In this document: positions 23,869 through 36,439 of the stretch, in pieces
Layout: every line of letters begins with the position of its first letter
Position numbering within the stretch: position 1 is the stretch's first letter
DNA from: Paulownia fortunei
Lineage: Eukaryota; Streptophyta; Magnoliopsida; Lamiales; Paulowniaceae
Length of the DNA stretch: 64,000 bases
Assembly: GCA_019321725.1 (NCBI GenBank)
Contig: CM033108.1
Coordinates: 13,906,060-13,970,059, forward strand
Direction: 5' to 3'
Program-made: the position numbers and the translations under genes
The notes under the pieces: generated by a model
Seen by the model: the letters and a program-made list of their open reading frames with translations, nothing else
Databases searched by the model: none
Told to the model about the DNA's origin: nothing

Positions 23869-24588
23869 TTTCTTCATAATCAATTCCTTACTTCTAAGTA
23901 TAACCTTTTGCAACCAGTCTTGCTTTATAGGTCACCACCTCTCTATTTACTCCAAACTTCTATTTGTAGACCCATTTGCAACTAACGAGAACTATTCTCT
24001 ATGGTGGGTCCACCAAGGTCTATACATTGTTGGAGTACATGGGATCCATCTCAAATTGCATAGCATATTGCCAACTTCTTGAGTTAATGTTAGACATTGC
24101 TTCTCCATAAGTCCTTGGATCACTATCCAAGGAAAAACCTCCTCATTGTTCTATAACAAAAAGCTATACCTTTTAGGTGGCTTTGAGATCATTTCGAATC
24201 TCCTAGGAGGTTGTGTGTTAGAAGGCCCAACCTTAGTTGGTTGGTCTATTTCTATGTATGTTCAGATATCTTATGGTTCTTGAACTTCTTCAAGTTTCAC
24301 GACTTCGCCATTTCTATCCAATAAAAATTCCTCCTCTAAGAATGTGGCATTCCTCAAACCGAACACCCTTTATTTCGAGGAGTCGTAGAAGTAGTATCCA
24401 ATGGATTCCTTTGGATACCCCATAAACTTGCATAAATTGGATCTCATATCCAATTTATCTCCTACTTGCTGCTTTACGTAAGTAGCACACCCCTATATCC
24501 TAAGGTATTTGTAGGAGGGTGGTTTCTCACAGCATATCTCATATGGTATTTTGGGCACCGACTTTATTGGCACTCTATTTAATAGATA
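23869..24588 (-). pseudogene. Copia C2 reverse transcriptase N-terminus and linker
   Basis: Minus-strand copia sequence matching 10,520-10,670 and 12,966-13,440 of copy C1 (same order, same landmarks such as GATACCCCATAAACTTGCATAA near 24,413, here in part). It encodes the start of reverse transcriptase and the basic linker, with frequent stops and no long frame. Element B cuts it at 24,588. Confidence 0.7.
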
Positions 24589-26814
24589 TATAACACCCCT
24601 TAACCTAACTGCAGAACCTAAATAAGCTCATATAGTTAAGTCAAGAAATGTTAACTTTTCATCAATACTAGAGTTATGATTTTAATAAAAGTTCCTCTTT
24701 TTGGATATAAGAGAAAAAACATGAATTTATTTTTTGTTTCATTTCGTTTTAAACATACCATATATACATAAATCAAAACTAAGTACATATGTTTACAAAA
24801 CCATAACAGAGCGGCTTATTTCAAAACAAAACAATATTTTCAAGATAGACTACAAAACAACTCGAAGCATGGCATATGAACAAATCTCTGTCCGGCTACT
24901 CTAGAGACTCAGTCTACTTCTAAACCTATCAATTCCACCTGTATCACATGAATCTAATGAGCTAAAGGCTTAGTAGATAGAGTAACAAATAGCGTACATG
25001 CAAGTCCCATAAATAATTAAATACATTATTCAATTTAATAACTTTCATTCATAATTCATTCTTTAGGGCCCTTGAACTATAGTACCAAACTAATAGCGAA
25101 AGACCATGGTTTTTGAAACATGTTCATAATGATTAGCTAATAAGAGAAATAATACGGGGTTTTCATACTTGGTTTTTCAACCTCAAGTATTTGCCATCAT
25201 TTGTTGGGTCCGTCGGTCCCTCCTCCATCCCTTGTCTACCCCACCATCAATCAAGTACCATACTTTCTTTTCAAAAACCTTATTATATTCTTAGTAGTAT
25301 CATGCTTCATGAACCATAAATATATCAAACATTACATCATTTGATAAATAATGACAATCACATTAAAATATGAACAACATTATATGATTCTTGTGATATA
25401 GTAAATAAAAATTTAAACTTACTTTAAGTCCACTTTGTAATAAGTAAAAAAGTCAATCTCTTTGGAAGATAGGATGTGTTAAAGACCTACCATAATCAAA
25501 TCATGTACCTTTTAATACCCTTTTAATAAAACACATAATCTATTCTAATTAAAATTACATACACTATTCAATCTTTTGTAAATAATTCCATATCAATTAC
25601 ATAACCTCAAAATAATGCATACTTCATATTTTACTACTAATTCAAGACATTAAACAATAGGGAGTCATTAAATAACTAATAATTCTAATATAATTGTTAG
25701 GGCAGCCCCTAAAACATGCATCCAATCCAAATTAACATGACATAAATTCGGTTCTAACTTAAAATTATTACAACCTTCAATTAAGCAAACTAATTGCTAT
25801 TATTCACAATCATTCGTAGGTACTTCCAATTACAATATAAGCATTACAAGATAAGTAGAAACAAATAAATTTGGCATATTTCATAAGGCTATCAATTTTT
25901 TTAGAAACTAACTTGACTAGTTTGTTTTTGACTTCAAGTATAACCCACTTAAGTTTTCAATCATACAAAAAGATATTAAAATATATAACCATCCAAGATA
26001 CCATAAATTCATCATAAGAAATATTGAAAAAGAATATACCTTGATTTGATTGGAATTAAACTCCAAAATCAATGGTTTTTAAGCTTAAAAGGGGTAAAAA
26101 CTTGTTCTAGTTTGTGTTTTATAAATTTCTATGGATTGAATTCAATTTTTATGAGTATGAGAGTGTACAAATTTAAGAAAAAATTGGGGAAGAAGGACTG
26201 GTCATTTTTTAGGAGCTTCCACAAAAAAATATGCCTAAAATAACTTCTTTGACATTTTGAAGAGAGAAAAGTGGAGGGTGATGATTGGTTGCATCATGCT
26301 TGGTATCCTCTCATGCAAAAAGCCATGTTTATGGGCTAGGGAGATAACAAAAATTGATACTTTGGTGGTACAATATAGTTTAGAATGATTTCACACAACC
26401 TAGTCAACCAACCAATCAAATTGCACCATTTTGCATACTTTTAGTTCTTAGTCAAATGTAACATATTTAAAGCAAATATTTAGGCAAATAATTACTTTAG
26501 AATATAACAAGTATGGAGCAATACGAATAATTTATTTCATGGACATTAAACACATCAATCTTTCTTAACTGAGATACCAAACTTTTCACTACAAAAAGGC
26601 ACTTAAGGAATATGTTAAATCAAGAAACAAAAGTTTGATCTCATATTTCATATACTAATGCATGTTAAAGCATAACTGGAGCATATAGTAACAATTATTC
26701 ATGTTCATGCAATCATGCTATTTGTATGCCATAATTGGATAATGCACATTAATTAGATGCATATTCATGTAATATGCTTATTATTGGCTATGTAGGAGAG
26801 AATTGGGTATTACA
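24589..26814 (-). repeat. 3' LTR of element B
   Basis: Minus strand starts TGTAATACCC at 26,814 and ends GTGTTATA at 24,589 (terminal CA changed to TA). It is 2,226 bases and aligns with 31,429-33,719 and with the solo LTR at 10,671-12,965. Confidence 0.9.
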
Positions 26815-26830
26815 ATCCTTCCTTCCGTAT
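26815..26830 (-). other. Polypurine tract of element B
   Basis: Directly upstream of the 3' LTR the minus strand reads ATACGGAAGGAAGGAT, a purine run in the position where second-strand synthesis is primed. Confidence 0.75.
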
Positions 26831-26989
26831 AAAAATTTCATCCTCGAAATTTGACGTACCAAATAATTATGGATACTTGCTGTGCATTTCTTCTTCTGTT
26901 TTTCATGTGGCCTCTTCTATTGAATGATTCTTCCATAATATTTTAACAAGTCGAATCTTTTTCGTTCTCAACTTTTTTTCCTTTTGATC

Positions 26990-27420
26990 CAAAATTTACA
27001 CTGATTTCTCTTCATAACCTAAATTAGGAGTCAATTCCAATGGTTCATAACTCAACACATAAGAAGGGTTTGCAATGTACTTTCTCAACATAAATACATG
27101 GAAAACATTGTGAACATAGATAATGATGGAGGTAAGGCCACTCAATAAGGTTTATCATCAACTCTTTCGAGAATCTTAAATGGGCTGACGTACCTTAGGT
27201 TGAGTTTTTCTTTCTTTCCAAATCTCATGACACCTTTCATGTGAGCTACTTTTAAGAACACATAATTCCCAATGGCAAACTCTAGATATTTTCTCCGTTT
27301 ATCTGCATAACGTTTCTATCTACTCTGCGCGATCTTCATTCTCTCTCATATCTTCTCCACTACCTTAGCGATATGTTGAATTATTTTCAAACCAAGTAGG
27401 CTTCATTCTCCAACTTCATC
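26990..27420 (-). pseudogene. Element B integrase C-terminal module (degraded)
   Basis: The minus strand encodes M-R-F-G-K-K followed by a relic of the L-R-Y-x-x-P-F-K-I-L GPY/F segment around 27,180-27,240, then stops. It is the counterpart of 1-312 in element A. Confidence 0.6.
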
Positions 27421-28110
27421 CTAACTAACTGGAGATCTACATTTTCTTCCATACAATGCTTCATAAGGCAACATTCCAATTGTTGATTGGTAGCTATTAT
27501 TATAAGTAAACTCTACTAATGGAAGCTTCGCATCCCAACTCCCTTGAAAATCTAGCACACAACCTCTTAACATATCCTCTAACATTTGAATAACCCTCTC
27601 TAATTGTCCATCACTTTGTGGATGAAATGTTGTCCTAAATGTAAGTTTCGTTCTCATGGCACTGTGTAAGCTCTTCCAAAATGTAGATGTAAACTTAGGA
27701 TCTCTATCGAACATTATTAAACTGGCACCCCAGTAACTTGACTATCTCTTTTTTATATTATTGAGCACACTGGTCCATATTGTATATGGATTTCACTGGA
27801 AGAAAATGGACTAATTTAGTTAATCTATCAACAATCACCCATATAAAATTATACCTTTTTTGTGTTCTAAGTAATCCAAGCACAAAATCCATTGTAATGT
27901 GATCATATTTCCACTTTAGAATCAACAAAGGCTTCAACAACCCTAATAGTCTTTGTTGTTCAATCTTAACTTGTTGACAATTTAGATATTCAACCACAAA
28001 TTTTGCTATATCTCTCTTCATTTTAGGCCACCAATAATGTTATTGTAAGTCCTTATACATTTTTGTGCTACCTGGATGTACCAAGTAGGGACTAGTATAA
28101 GTTTCTTCTA
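27421..28110 (-). pseudogene. Element B integrase
   Basis: Two minus-strand frames cover it. The first (28,021-27,758) begins with M-K-R-D-I-A and contains L-N-C-Q-Q-V-K (cysteine part of the zinc-binding domain) and I-T-M-D-F-V-L-G-L, the first catalytic aspartate. The second (27,714-27,421) begins F-D-R-D-P-K-F at the second aspartate and has Q-L-E-R-V-I-Q with the catalytic glutamate, then Y-N-N-S-Y-Q and Y-G-R-K-C-R-S-P. The histidine part near 28,070-28,100 is separated by a stop. A frame break lies at 27,714-27,758. The protein cannot be made whole from this copy. Confidence 0.85.
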
Positions 28111-28273
28111 AAATATCTCCTTTCATGGCCTTGTCAAATGGCACACACAGTCTCCCTTTATATCAAATAATTCCATCATCGATAACAGAGAAGTCTAGCC
28201 TCTTTCCAGCATCAATCTTTCTTTTCAATCTACATAAATACATATCCACCTTTTGACCTTCTTTAATTCTATC

Positions 28274-28900
28274 TTAAAGTGCAGGTCTCAACACTAAGGC
28301 TAACAATGAACACTTTTTCCCTTTAGGTATAATTTCAAGTTTTAATCTATGCAAAGCCAATAATATTAACTTTTGTATGACAAAAAGAGAAGACGTGGAT
28401 TTTTTGTACAATGCATCTGCAACCACATTCGCTTTACCAGGATGATAGTTGATCACACAATCATAATCCTTCACAAGTTCTAACCATCTTCTTTGTCTCA
28501 TATTCAACTCATTTTAGATAAAGAAGTACTTCAAACTCTTATGATCTATGTATATCTCACACTTCTAACCATACAAATAATATCTCCAAATTTTCAAGCC
28601 AAAAATCACAGTACCAATTCCAAATCATAGGTTGGATAATTATTTTCATACTCATTCAATTGTCTTGAAGCATAGGCAATAACCTTCCCATTTTGCATCA
28701 AAACAGCACCCAAACTATTTTTTTAAATCATCACAATACACCACGAATCCACCAATTCCTGTGGGAATGGTAGAAATAGAAGTTGTAGTTAATTTATGTT
28801 TTAGTTCTTGAAAACTTCTTTCACAAGCATTGGTCCACAAGAACTTCACATTCTTTCTTGTCAACATTGTCAATGGAGTTGCTATCTTTGAAAACCCTTG
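28274..28900 (-). pseudogene. Element B RNase H region
   Basis: The frame at 28,507-28,274 begins M-N-M-R-Q-R-R-W-L-E-L and has D-Y-D-C-V-I-N-Y-H-P-G-K-A-N-V-V-A-D-A-L, the conserved end of the gypsy RNase H domain, equivalent to 1,480-1,570 in element A. The sequence up to 28,900 continues the domain with stops. Confidence 0.78.
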
Positions 28901-28909
28901 AACAAATCG

Positions 28910-29640
28910 TTAATAGTACCCTGCTAATCCCAAGAAACTCCTTACTTCAGATACATTTGTTGGTGTTGGCCACTTAATGACAGCTTCTACCTTGCCTGGA
29001 TTAACAAAAATACCATTCTTAGATACTACATGACCTAGGAATACCACTTGCTCAAACCAAAATTCGCACTTCTTGAATTTAGCATACAACTGCTTTTCCT
29101 TAAGAACTTGCAACATAATCTTCAAATATTCCTTGTGTTCTTCTTTATGACGTGAATAAATTAGGATGTCATCAATAAACACAATCACAAATTTATCGAG
29201 ATATTACTTGAACACCATATTCATTAAATCCAAAAAAGCTACAGGGGCATTGGTTAAACCGAAGAGTATCACTAGAAATTCATAATGTCCATACCTTGTT
29301 TGGAATGCAGTCTTTTATATGTCTTCTTCCTTGATCTTTAATTGATGATACCCAGAGCGCAAATCAATTTTAGAAAATATTTATGCTCCCTGCAATTGAT
29401 CAAACAAATTATCTATTCTTGGAAGTGGATACTTATTCTTGATTATTACTTTATTCAACTCTCTATAATCAATGCACAACTGCAATGTACCATGCTTCTT
29501 TTTCACGAACAACACAGGTGCTCCCCAAGGAGAATAACTAGGGCAAATAAAACCCTTATCAAGCAATTCTTACAATTGAACCTTTAACTCTTTCAATTTT
29601 ATTGGTGCTATTCGATATGGTGCTTTAGAAATAGGGGTAG
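28910..29640 (-). pseudogene. Element B reverse transcriptase
   Basis: Frames at 29,566-29,381 and 29,188-28,910 hold [19 protein letters not shown], the catalytic F-I-D-D-I-L-I-Y-S box and F-L-G-H-V-V. The stretch between them (29,190-29,380) keeps the S-K-I-D-L-R-S-G-Y region in degraded form with stops. Same domain as 1,968-2,790 in element A. Confidence 0.85.
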
Positions 29641-29649
29641 TCTCTGGCA

Positions 29650-30310
29650 TAACATTAATTACAAATTTGATCTCTCGATTCGGTGGTAGTCCCCGTAAAT
29701 CATCTGAAAATACCTTAAGAAATTCTTAAACCACATCTACATTTTTTGGCTTCAATTATGCTTCGATCGAGGTGTCCAGAACACTTGTCAAATATCCAAC
29801 ACAACCTTTATTCAACATCTTTTGAGTTGTCAAAGCAGTTATAATTGGTAAAGATAGTGAGAATGGGGTACCACTAAACACAAATTGTTCTTCCCCAGGT
29901 GGCTGAAAAATCACAATATTCTTGTTATAATCAATTGTTGCATGATATTTGGTAAGTCAATCCATACCTAGAATAACCTCAAAATTTAGCATCGGTAAAA
30001 CAACAAGATCTGCATAAAGAGTCCTATCACTAATCTAAATAGAACAAGCCCTTAACATTTGGTTGAAATTCATTTCTTTCCCAAATGGAACAGTTACACT
30101 GTGCCTTACTTTTAATAAATTTGGTGTAATGCCCAATTTTCTCACAAATGCACGTGATGCAAATGAATGTGTAGATCTAGAATCTATCAATGCAATTGCA
30201 GGTATCCCATAAATTAAAATAGTACCTATGACTACGGAAGCATCTACATCACCTTATTCTTGTGTCATTGTATAGACTCTCTCCTGAACTCTCCTCTGTA
30301 CTGTTGGGCA
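29650..30310 (-). pseudogene. Element B protease region, active-site glycine lost
   Basis: Near 30,160-30,215 the minus strand encodes A-L-I-D-S-R-S-T-H-S-F. The family active site is D-S-G (intact in element A), so glycine is replaced by arginine. The rest of the region to the reverse transcriptase has stops. Confidence 0.65.
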
Positions 30311-31248
30311 ATTCTTTACTATATGTCCAGGCTTTTTACACTTAAAGAAACGATTAGTACCACTAAAGCATTCTCCAAAATGATTATTCCCATACTTAGC
30401 ACATTTAGGCCTTTCAACTGTAGTAGAAGTCTGCCCAACTCTAGGACGCTTTTCATTCCCTTGGTTTGATTTTTGCTCTCCTTTCTTCCACTAGTTTAAA
30501 TTTCTTGGAGTGAATACTTGCTTCTTTTGTTGATGGAATTTCTCAATCTTTTTCTCATCTAAGTCAACCATCAAAGCCTTGTCCACCAGTTCCCTAAACT
30601 CTATTACTGAAGGCATTCTCACATCTTTTCTAATTTCAGGATTAAGGCCCCTCAAGAAATGATCCATCTTCTCATTGTTGTCTAGGGCCATGTATGGCAC
30701 ATACTTGCAAGCCTCTTCAAATTTTTTCACATAATCACGTACATACATCCCTCCTTATTTTAACTCTATGAATTCTTTTTACTTTGAGGGACCTAGCATC
30801 CCTAGTGAAATACTTATCATAAAAGATTATTTTAAACCTCTCCCAAGTTAATTCTTCCATATTCACTGCAAGTTTAGCTCCTTCCCACCAGGCTTTAACA
30901 TCTTTCTTCAACAAGAAAATTGCATAGAGTACCTTCTCAGCATTATCAATTCGCATGTAGTCAAAGATAGTGTCTAAAGATTTCACCCATTCCTCTCCAA
31001 CAATGGGATCAGACCCACTATTAAAATCAACAGGTTCCATCTTTCTAAATTTTTCATACACAACTTGTGAAGTATCCTATCGAGCTTGGGGTGGAGAAAG
31101 TTACTAATTCTATTCTTCGCTTCTTTGTTGCATATCTAGCTATCTATTCACCATGCATTCTAGTTTGTTGTTGAATGAGATTGGTTAAATTGTTCACCAC
31201 ACTATGATTACCCTTATGATCATCCATTGTCTTTCTTTTTGGTACCAT
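30310..31248 (-). pseudogene. Element B gag
   Basis: Starts [10 protein letters not shown] at 31,248 on the minus strand. Frames at 31,061-30,735 and 30,748-30,491 overlap by 14 bases in different registers and carry the capsid: [22 protein letters not shown], then F-L-R-G-L-N-P-E-I. The nucleocapsid at 30,310-30,400 has two decayed zinc motifs: C-A-K-Y-G-N-N-H-F-G-E-C, where the second cysteine is tyrosine, and F-F-K-C-K-K-P-G-H-I-V-K-N-C, where the first cysteine is phenylalanine. A stop follows the N-terminal segment near 31,140. Confidence 0.8.
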
Positions 31249-31409
31249 GACCTGATATGCATTGCCCAATCTCATTCTATTCTCATGACAACAACATGAA
31301 ATAAAATATAATCAAATAAACATAAAGTCAAATAAACAAACAATTGACTGAGTTTCCCAGCCAGTATGTGTTCATATGCCTTCTTCTGTCTACAGGAATG
31401 ACTAAACCT

Positions 31410-31423
31410 CCACTCTAATACCA
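31410..31423 (-). other. Primer-binding site of element B
   Basis: Minus strand TGGTATTAGAGTGG lies five bases inside the 5' LTR end. It resembles the initiator tRNA-Met site (TGGTATCAGAGC) with changes. Confidence 0.7.
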
Positions 31424-31428
31424 CAAAC

Positions 31429-33719
31429 TGTAACAACCCTTAACCTAACTGCAGAACCTAAATAAGTTGATACACTTAAGTCAAGAAATGTTAACTTTTC
31501 ATCAATACTAGAGTTATGATTTTAATAAAAGTTCCCATTTTTAGCTATAAGAGAAAAAACTTGAATCCATTTGTTGATTCATTTCATTTTAAACATACTG
31601 TATACATAAATCAAAACTAAGTATATATGCTTACAAAACCATAACAGAGCGGCTTATATAAAAACAAAATAAAATTTTCAAATAAACTACAAAATAGCTT
31701 GAAGCATGGCATATGAACAAATCTCTGTCCGACCGCTCTAGAGACTCAGTCAACCTCTGAATTTGTACATTTCCACCTGTATCACATGGATCTAATCAGC
31801 TAAAGGTTTAGTAAGGTGAAACTAATGCATTAACAAATAGCGTACATGCAAGTTTCATAAATAATTAAATACATTATTCAATTTAATAACTTTCATTCAT
31901 AATTCATTATTTAGGACCCTTAAAGTGTGGTACCTAACTAATAGCGATAGACCGTAGTTTTCGGAACCTATTCATAATGATTGGCCAATAAGAGAAATAA
32001 TACGGGGTTTCCATACTTGGTCTTTCAACCTCAGGTATTAGCTGTATTCTATCTCATTCATTGTGGCTTTCCTATACCAATTTTTCAATCTCAAGTATTT
32101 ATCACCATTTGTTGAGTCCTCTGGTCCCTCCCGCGTCCGTTGTCTTCCCAACCATCAATCAAATACCATACTTTCTTTTCAAAAACATCATTATATTCTT
32201 AATAGTATCATGTTTTATGAACTATAAATGCATCAAACATTACATTATTTGACAAATAATGACAATCACATTAAAACATAAACAACATTATATGATTCTT
32301 GTTATACAATAAATAAAAGTTTCAACTTACCTCAAGTCCACTTTATGCTAAATGAAAAGGTCAATCTATTTGGAGGATAGGATGTGTTAAAGATCTACCA
32401 TAATCAAATCATGTACCTTTCAATACCCTTTTAGTAAAACACATAATCTATTCTAATTAAAATCACATACAATATTTAATCTTTTATAAACAATTCTATA
32501 TCAATTACATAACCTTAAAAATAATGCATACTCCATATTTTACTACTAATTCAAGACATTAAATATTAGCGTAGCCATTAAATAACTAATCATTCAAATA
32601 TAATTGTTAGGGTAACCCCTAAAACATGCACATAATCCAAATTAACATAACGTAAATTCGGTTTTAACTTAAAATGATTGTAACCTTCAATTAAGCAAAC
32701 TAATTGCTATTGTTCACAATAATTCTTAGGCACTTCTAATTACAATATAAGCATTACAAGATAAATAGAAACAAATAAATTAGGCATATTTCCTAAGGCT
32801 ATAAATTATTCTAGAAACTAACTTAACTAGGTTGGTTTTGACTTCAAGTGTAACCCACTTAAGTTTTCAATCAAAAAGATGCTAAAACATGTAACAATCT
32901 AAGATACCATAAATTCATCATAAGAAACATTGAAAAGAATATACCCTAATTTGATTGAAATTAAACTCCAAAATCAATGATTTTTAAGCTTAAAAAGGGT
33001 AGAAACTTGTTCTAGTTTGTGTTTTATGGATTCCTATGGATTGAATTCAATTTTTGTGAGAGTGAGAGTGTAGAAATTTGGGAGAAACTTGGAGAAGAAG
33101 GGCTGGTCATTTTTCATAAGAAAATATGGCTAAAATGACTTCTTTGACATTTTAAAGAGAGGTAAGTGGAGGGTGATGATTTATTGTATCATGTTTGGTG
33201 TCTTCTCATGCCAAAAGCCATATTTATGGGCTAGGGAGATGACAAAAATTGATACTTTGGTATTATAATCAAGTGCAATGTAGTTTAGAATGATTTCATG
33301 CAACCTAGTCAACCAACCAATCAAATTGCATTATTTTGCATACTTTTAGTTCTTAACCAAATATAACATATTTAAAGCAAATACTTAGGCAAATAATCAC
33401 TTTAGAATATAACAAATATTGAGCAATATGAATAATTCATTTCATGGTTATTCAACACATCAATCTTTCTTAATTGAGATAACGAGTTTTTTACTGCAAA
33501 AAGGCATTTAAGGAATATGTTAAATTAACAAATCAAAGTTTGATCTCATATTTCATATACTAATGTATGTTAAAGTATAACTGGAGCATATACTAACAAT
33601 TATTCATGTTCGTGTAATCATGCTATTTGTATGCCATAATTCGATAATGCACATTGATTAGATGCATATTCATACAATACGCTTATTATTGGCTATGTAG
33701 GAGAGAATTGGGCATTACA
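31429..33719 (-). repeat. 5' LTR of element B
   Basis: Minus strand starts TGTAATGCCC at 33,719 and ends GGTTGTTACA at 31,429; TG...CA ends are intact. Length 2,291 bases. The frame at 32,061-32,252 inside it is not a gene; the same reading occurs in the other LTR copies. Confidence 0.9.
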
Positions 33720-34900
33720 ATATATGCCTCCATTTCTAGGGCATAGCCCCAGAATGAAAGAGAAAGTCCAGTAAAAATCATCATCGATCAAACTATGTCT
33801 AACATAGTTCAATTCCTATGCTCCGCAACTCCATTAAGTTGAGGAGTAGCAGAATGAATCTACTGAGAGGGAATCTTATTCTCCTTTAGATAATCAAGAA
33901 ACTTTATGCTCAAATATTTATCTCCTCGATCTGATCAAAGAGGTTTGATACTTAAACCAGTTTGTTTCTCTACTTCACATCTGAATTCCTTGAACTTTTC
34001 ATAGGCTTTAGATTTGTACCTTATCAGGTACACATAACAATACCTAGAATAATCATCAGTAAAGGTTATGAAATAATGATAGTTCCCTTGAGAACTAACA
34101 CTTAGTGGCCTGCATACATCTATATGGATCAAATCATATGGATCTTTAACATGCTCCACTTGTCCAACAAATGTAGATTTTGTCATCTTTCCTTTGAGAC
34201 ATGATTCACATGTTGATATTCCTTGCTCATTCTTAAGATTGAGCAATTGGGCCAACTTGTGGATTCTTTTCTTGGAGATGTGACTTAATCTAGCATGCCA
34301 TAAGAATTTGGAAATATGATTATCTAATTTTCTTTTATCTTCTTGAATATGTACTAAGAAATTTGTTGTTTTATATATTATTTGTCAATATACTAACATC
34401 AAGAACCATGGAACATTTTCATTCTTTGATCTTTCAAATAGAGATTCCATTCTTAATATCGTTAAGTATTAAAGGCAAATAATTAAAACTACTCTAATTT
34501 CATCTAGAGTTAAGTGGAATGTTCCTTTAGCTAATGAAGCAACATTTGCTTTACTCCAGCTGAAGGATCATCTTCTTAGTCTCATTTTTCATGTTATTCT
34601 TTCCAACTGTGTACAAAGATAGGATCATATCTAGTATCTTATACCCAAGAAGAAATGTCAATGCTGATGGTATTCTTCTTGTCATCTCTTACAACTCTTT
34701 TGCAGAGATGGGATTAATATCCAGTATTCAATACCTAAGGAGAATTGTTAATGTCAACTATTGACTTCATCAACAAAATATAAGTTTGAACCAAAACCCT
34801 TTTCTAATTCAAAACTCTATTTAGAATGTTTTTTTTAAATTATTGAGCAAGTCAATACTTGCATCCCTCTTTCAATGCCCCAGTTTTTCGTAGTAGTAGT
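33720..34900 (-). pseudogene. Copia C2 integrase and GAG-pre-integrase
   Basis: The minus-strand frame at 34,255-33,935 (106 residues) reads S-T-C-E-S-C-L-K-G-K-M, the cysteine half of the pre-integrase zinc domain. D-L-I-H-I-D-V (first catalytic aspartate) and Y-F-I-T-F-T-D-D-Y-S-R-Y (second) follow, as in copia integrases. Upstream to 34,330 is the H-A-R-L segment in another frame. Downstream to 33,720 the core continues with stops. It is better preserved than the same region in copy C1. Confidence 0.83.
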
Positions 34901-36300
34901 ATAAACCTATCTTATCTGGATTAATCCCCTAACTTTGCCATCTAGAATCTCCTATAACACTTTATAAAAGGTCCTTATTAACAATTATAGAAGATTCTCT
35001 ACAACTCTTTGTAGAATGTGTAATGGGAGATGCTTTCACAACTTTTGTGGGAGTTTTTTTTCTACAACTATTATAAAAACTCTCTTTTGCACATTTCTTA
35101 ACCTTTTAAATTCAAAAACTATTCTCAAATTTCAAGATCAATCCAAATAAGTTGGAACTTAGTGACATTTATTGGTGTCCAAAATAGTAGTGGAATTAAA
35201 AATCATAATCAAATATCCTAAGCAAGGTAGAAAATGAGCATTCTTTCAAAATCATATTCATTTATAATAAGACCCTTAAATTATAAATATCTCCCACTAT
35301 TTTATTCGAATTTCATCATCCTAATAGCAATTCAGAAAATCTTATTTTATAGTGGGCTTGAGACCCAATCAATATGTCGTATACCCCAATTTTATGATCT
35401 TATAAAATATATTGAAAGGTGGTTAACTTTTAACGATTGTATCACTATAAAATCTTCAAGATATTTTGCCTCACTTCTTCTCATATGCCTCAATTTATGA
35501 ATTTATGGTACTAAGTGTTAAGCAAGACCCATCAAACCTCCATGTAGATAGAGCATCAAAATGTTTTACGACTCATGGCTAATGTAGACACAAGTCCATC
35601 TCACGAGCATCTCTATGCTTAGTAGAGATCACAACTTTCCACCACAAAGTCATCCCACATCTCATGGCCAATGACTAAGTAAGGTAACATCATCATGTCA
35701 TCTACTTTTGATGGTAGGCAAGGATTATTAGGTCCAACCCAACTTTGTTCATATGTGCTTGAAATCGAATTTGTTTGAAAAATTCTTAACTTGATTTCAA
35801 AAAATTTAAGTAGGGTTTATTTTATAAAGACCTCATCATATTTAATTTAATTTGTTTATTTAATGCATGTATTTTTCAAATGAGCGCAAGCATGTCATAT
35901 GAAAGCATTAAATAAATCCTAAGCATGCATCTAATACATATATAAATTTGGGATGATCATAAGCCAACCTATGCGACCCATTTGAGCTAAAAATAGGTTT
36001 AAGTCAATCTAAGGGTAATAAAAATGGTAAATAGCCTACACTATTACATGTTTACATACGATACATACATGAGCCTTATATCACGAACCTTCTCCATGGT
36101 TTCCTTCTTTGTCGATCAAAAATAAAAGAAAACCTCACCCCTAATGTCTACTTTCTTTACAGAAAATAAAATACATTACAAAATTGATTAAGACCTTCGC
36201 AGGCCCTATCTTAAAAACCTAAAGCATTAAACTCCAATCACATTTGTCAAAAGGCCTTATGATCATTCCTTACATGGTTAAAAATACATCACATGAATTT
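34900..36300 (-). pseudogene. Copia C2 gag remnant and leader
   Basis: Near 34,870-34,920 a decayed Y-Y-x-x-L-G-H-x-K-R-D knuckle matches the one in copy C1. From 35,240 the sequence aligns with 15,430-16,330 of C1 and has no coding capacity. Confidence 0.55.
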
Positions 36301-36439
36301 TTAAAGCATATAAATTTACAAACTTGTTAAATTGCATTTTTCAAGACTTGTGACTTTTTTTAATTTAACATGAAAAACCATTTTTCATAATTTTAAAATC
36401 AATATTTAATTTCAAAATTAAAATCTAATTTTATCATAA

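Larger units (their letters stand above)
24589..33719 (-). mobile_element. Ty3/gypsy LTR retrotransposon, element B (both LTRs, degraded)
   Basis: Structure on the minus strand: 5' LTR 33,719-31,429, primer site 31,423-31,410, gag from 31,248, protease near 30,200, reverse transcriptase 29,566-28,910, RNase H near 28,400, integrase 28,110-27,421, polypurine tract 26,830-26,815, 3' LTR 26,814-24,589. Flanks are AGATA (24,584-24,588) and ATATA (33,720-33,724), a target duplication with one mismatch, and copia C2 resumes on both sides. The LTRs differ at many positions (roughly one in ten by eye near their ends), so the insertion is old. Many stops and frame breaks exist, including key-residue changes in protease and zinc knuckle. 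Confidence 0.92.
17690..36250 (-). mobile_element. Ty1/copia retrotransposon copy C2, host of nested insertions
   Basis: Pieces at 17,690-17,986, 23,869-24,588 and 33,720-36,250 form one minus-strand copia element once the insertions are removed. The reading passes from reverse transcriptase across the family A LTR pair, through the linker, across element B, and into integrase, gag and leader. The sequence before 17,987 (AAAAGTTTTCC) resumes after 23,868 (TTCTTCATAATC), as expected if the inserted LTR is excised. The 3' end (RNase H and LTR) is missing at the left. Integrase, gag and leader align with copy C1. Confidence 0.8.

Noticed and set aside
17982..23873. TTTCC/TTCTT as a clean target duplication for LTR3
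   Set aside because: The two flanks differ at more than one position; the insertion is supported by continuity of copia C2 instead.
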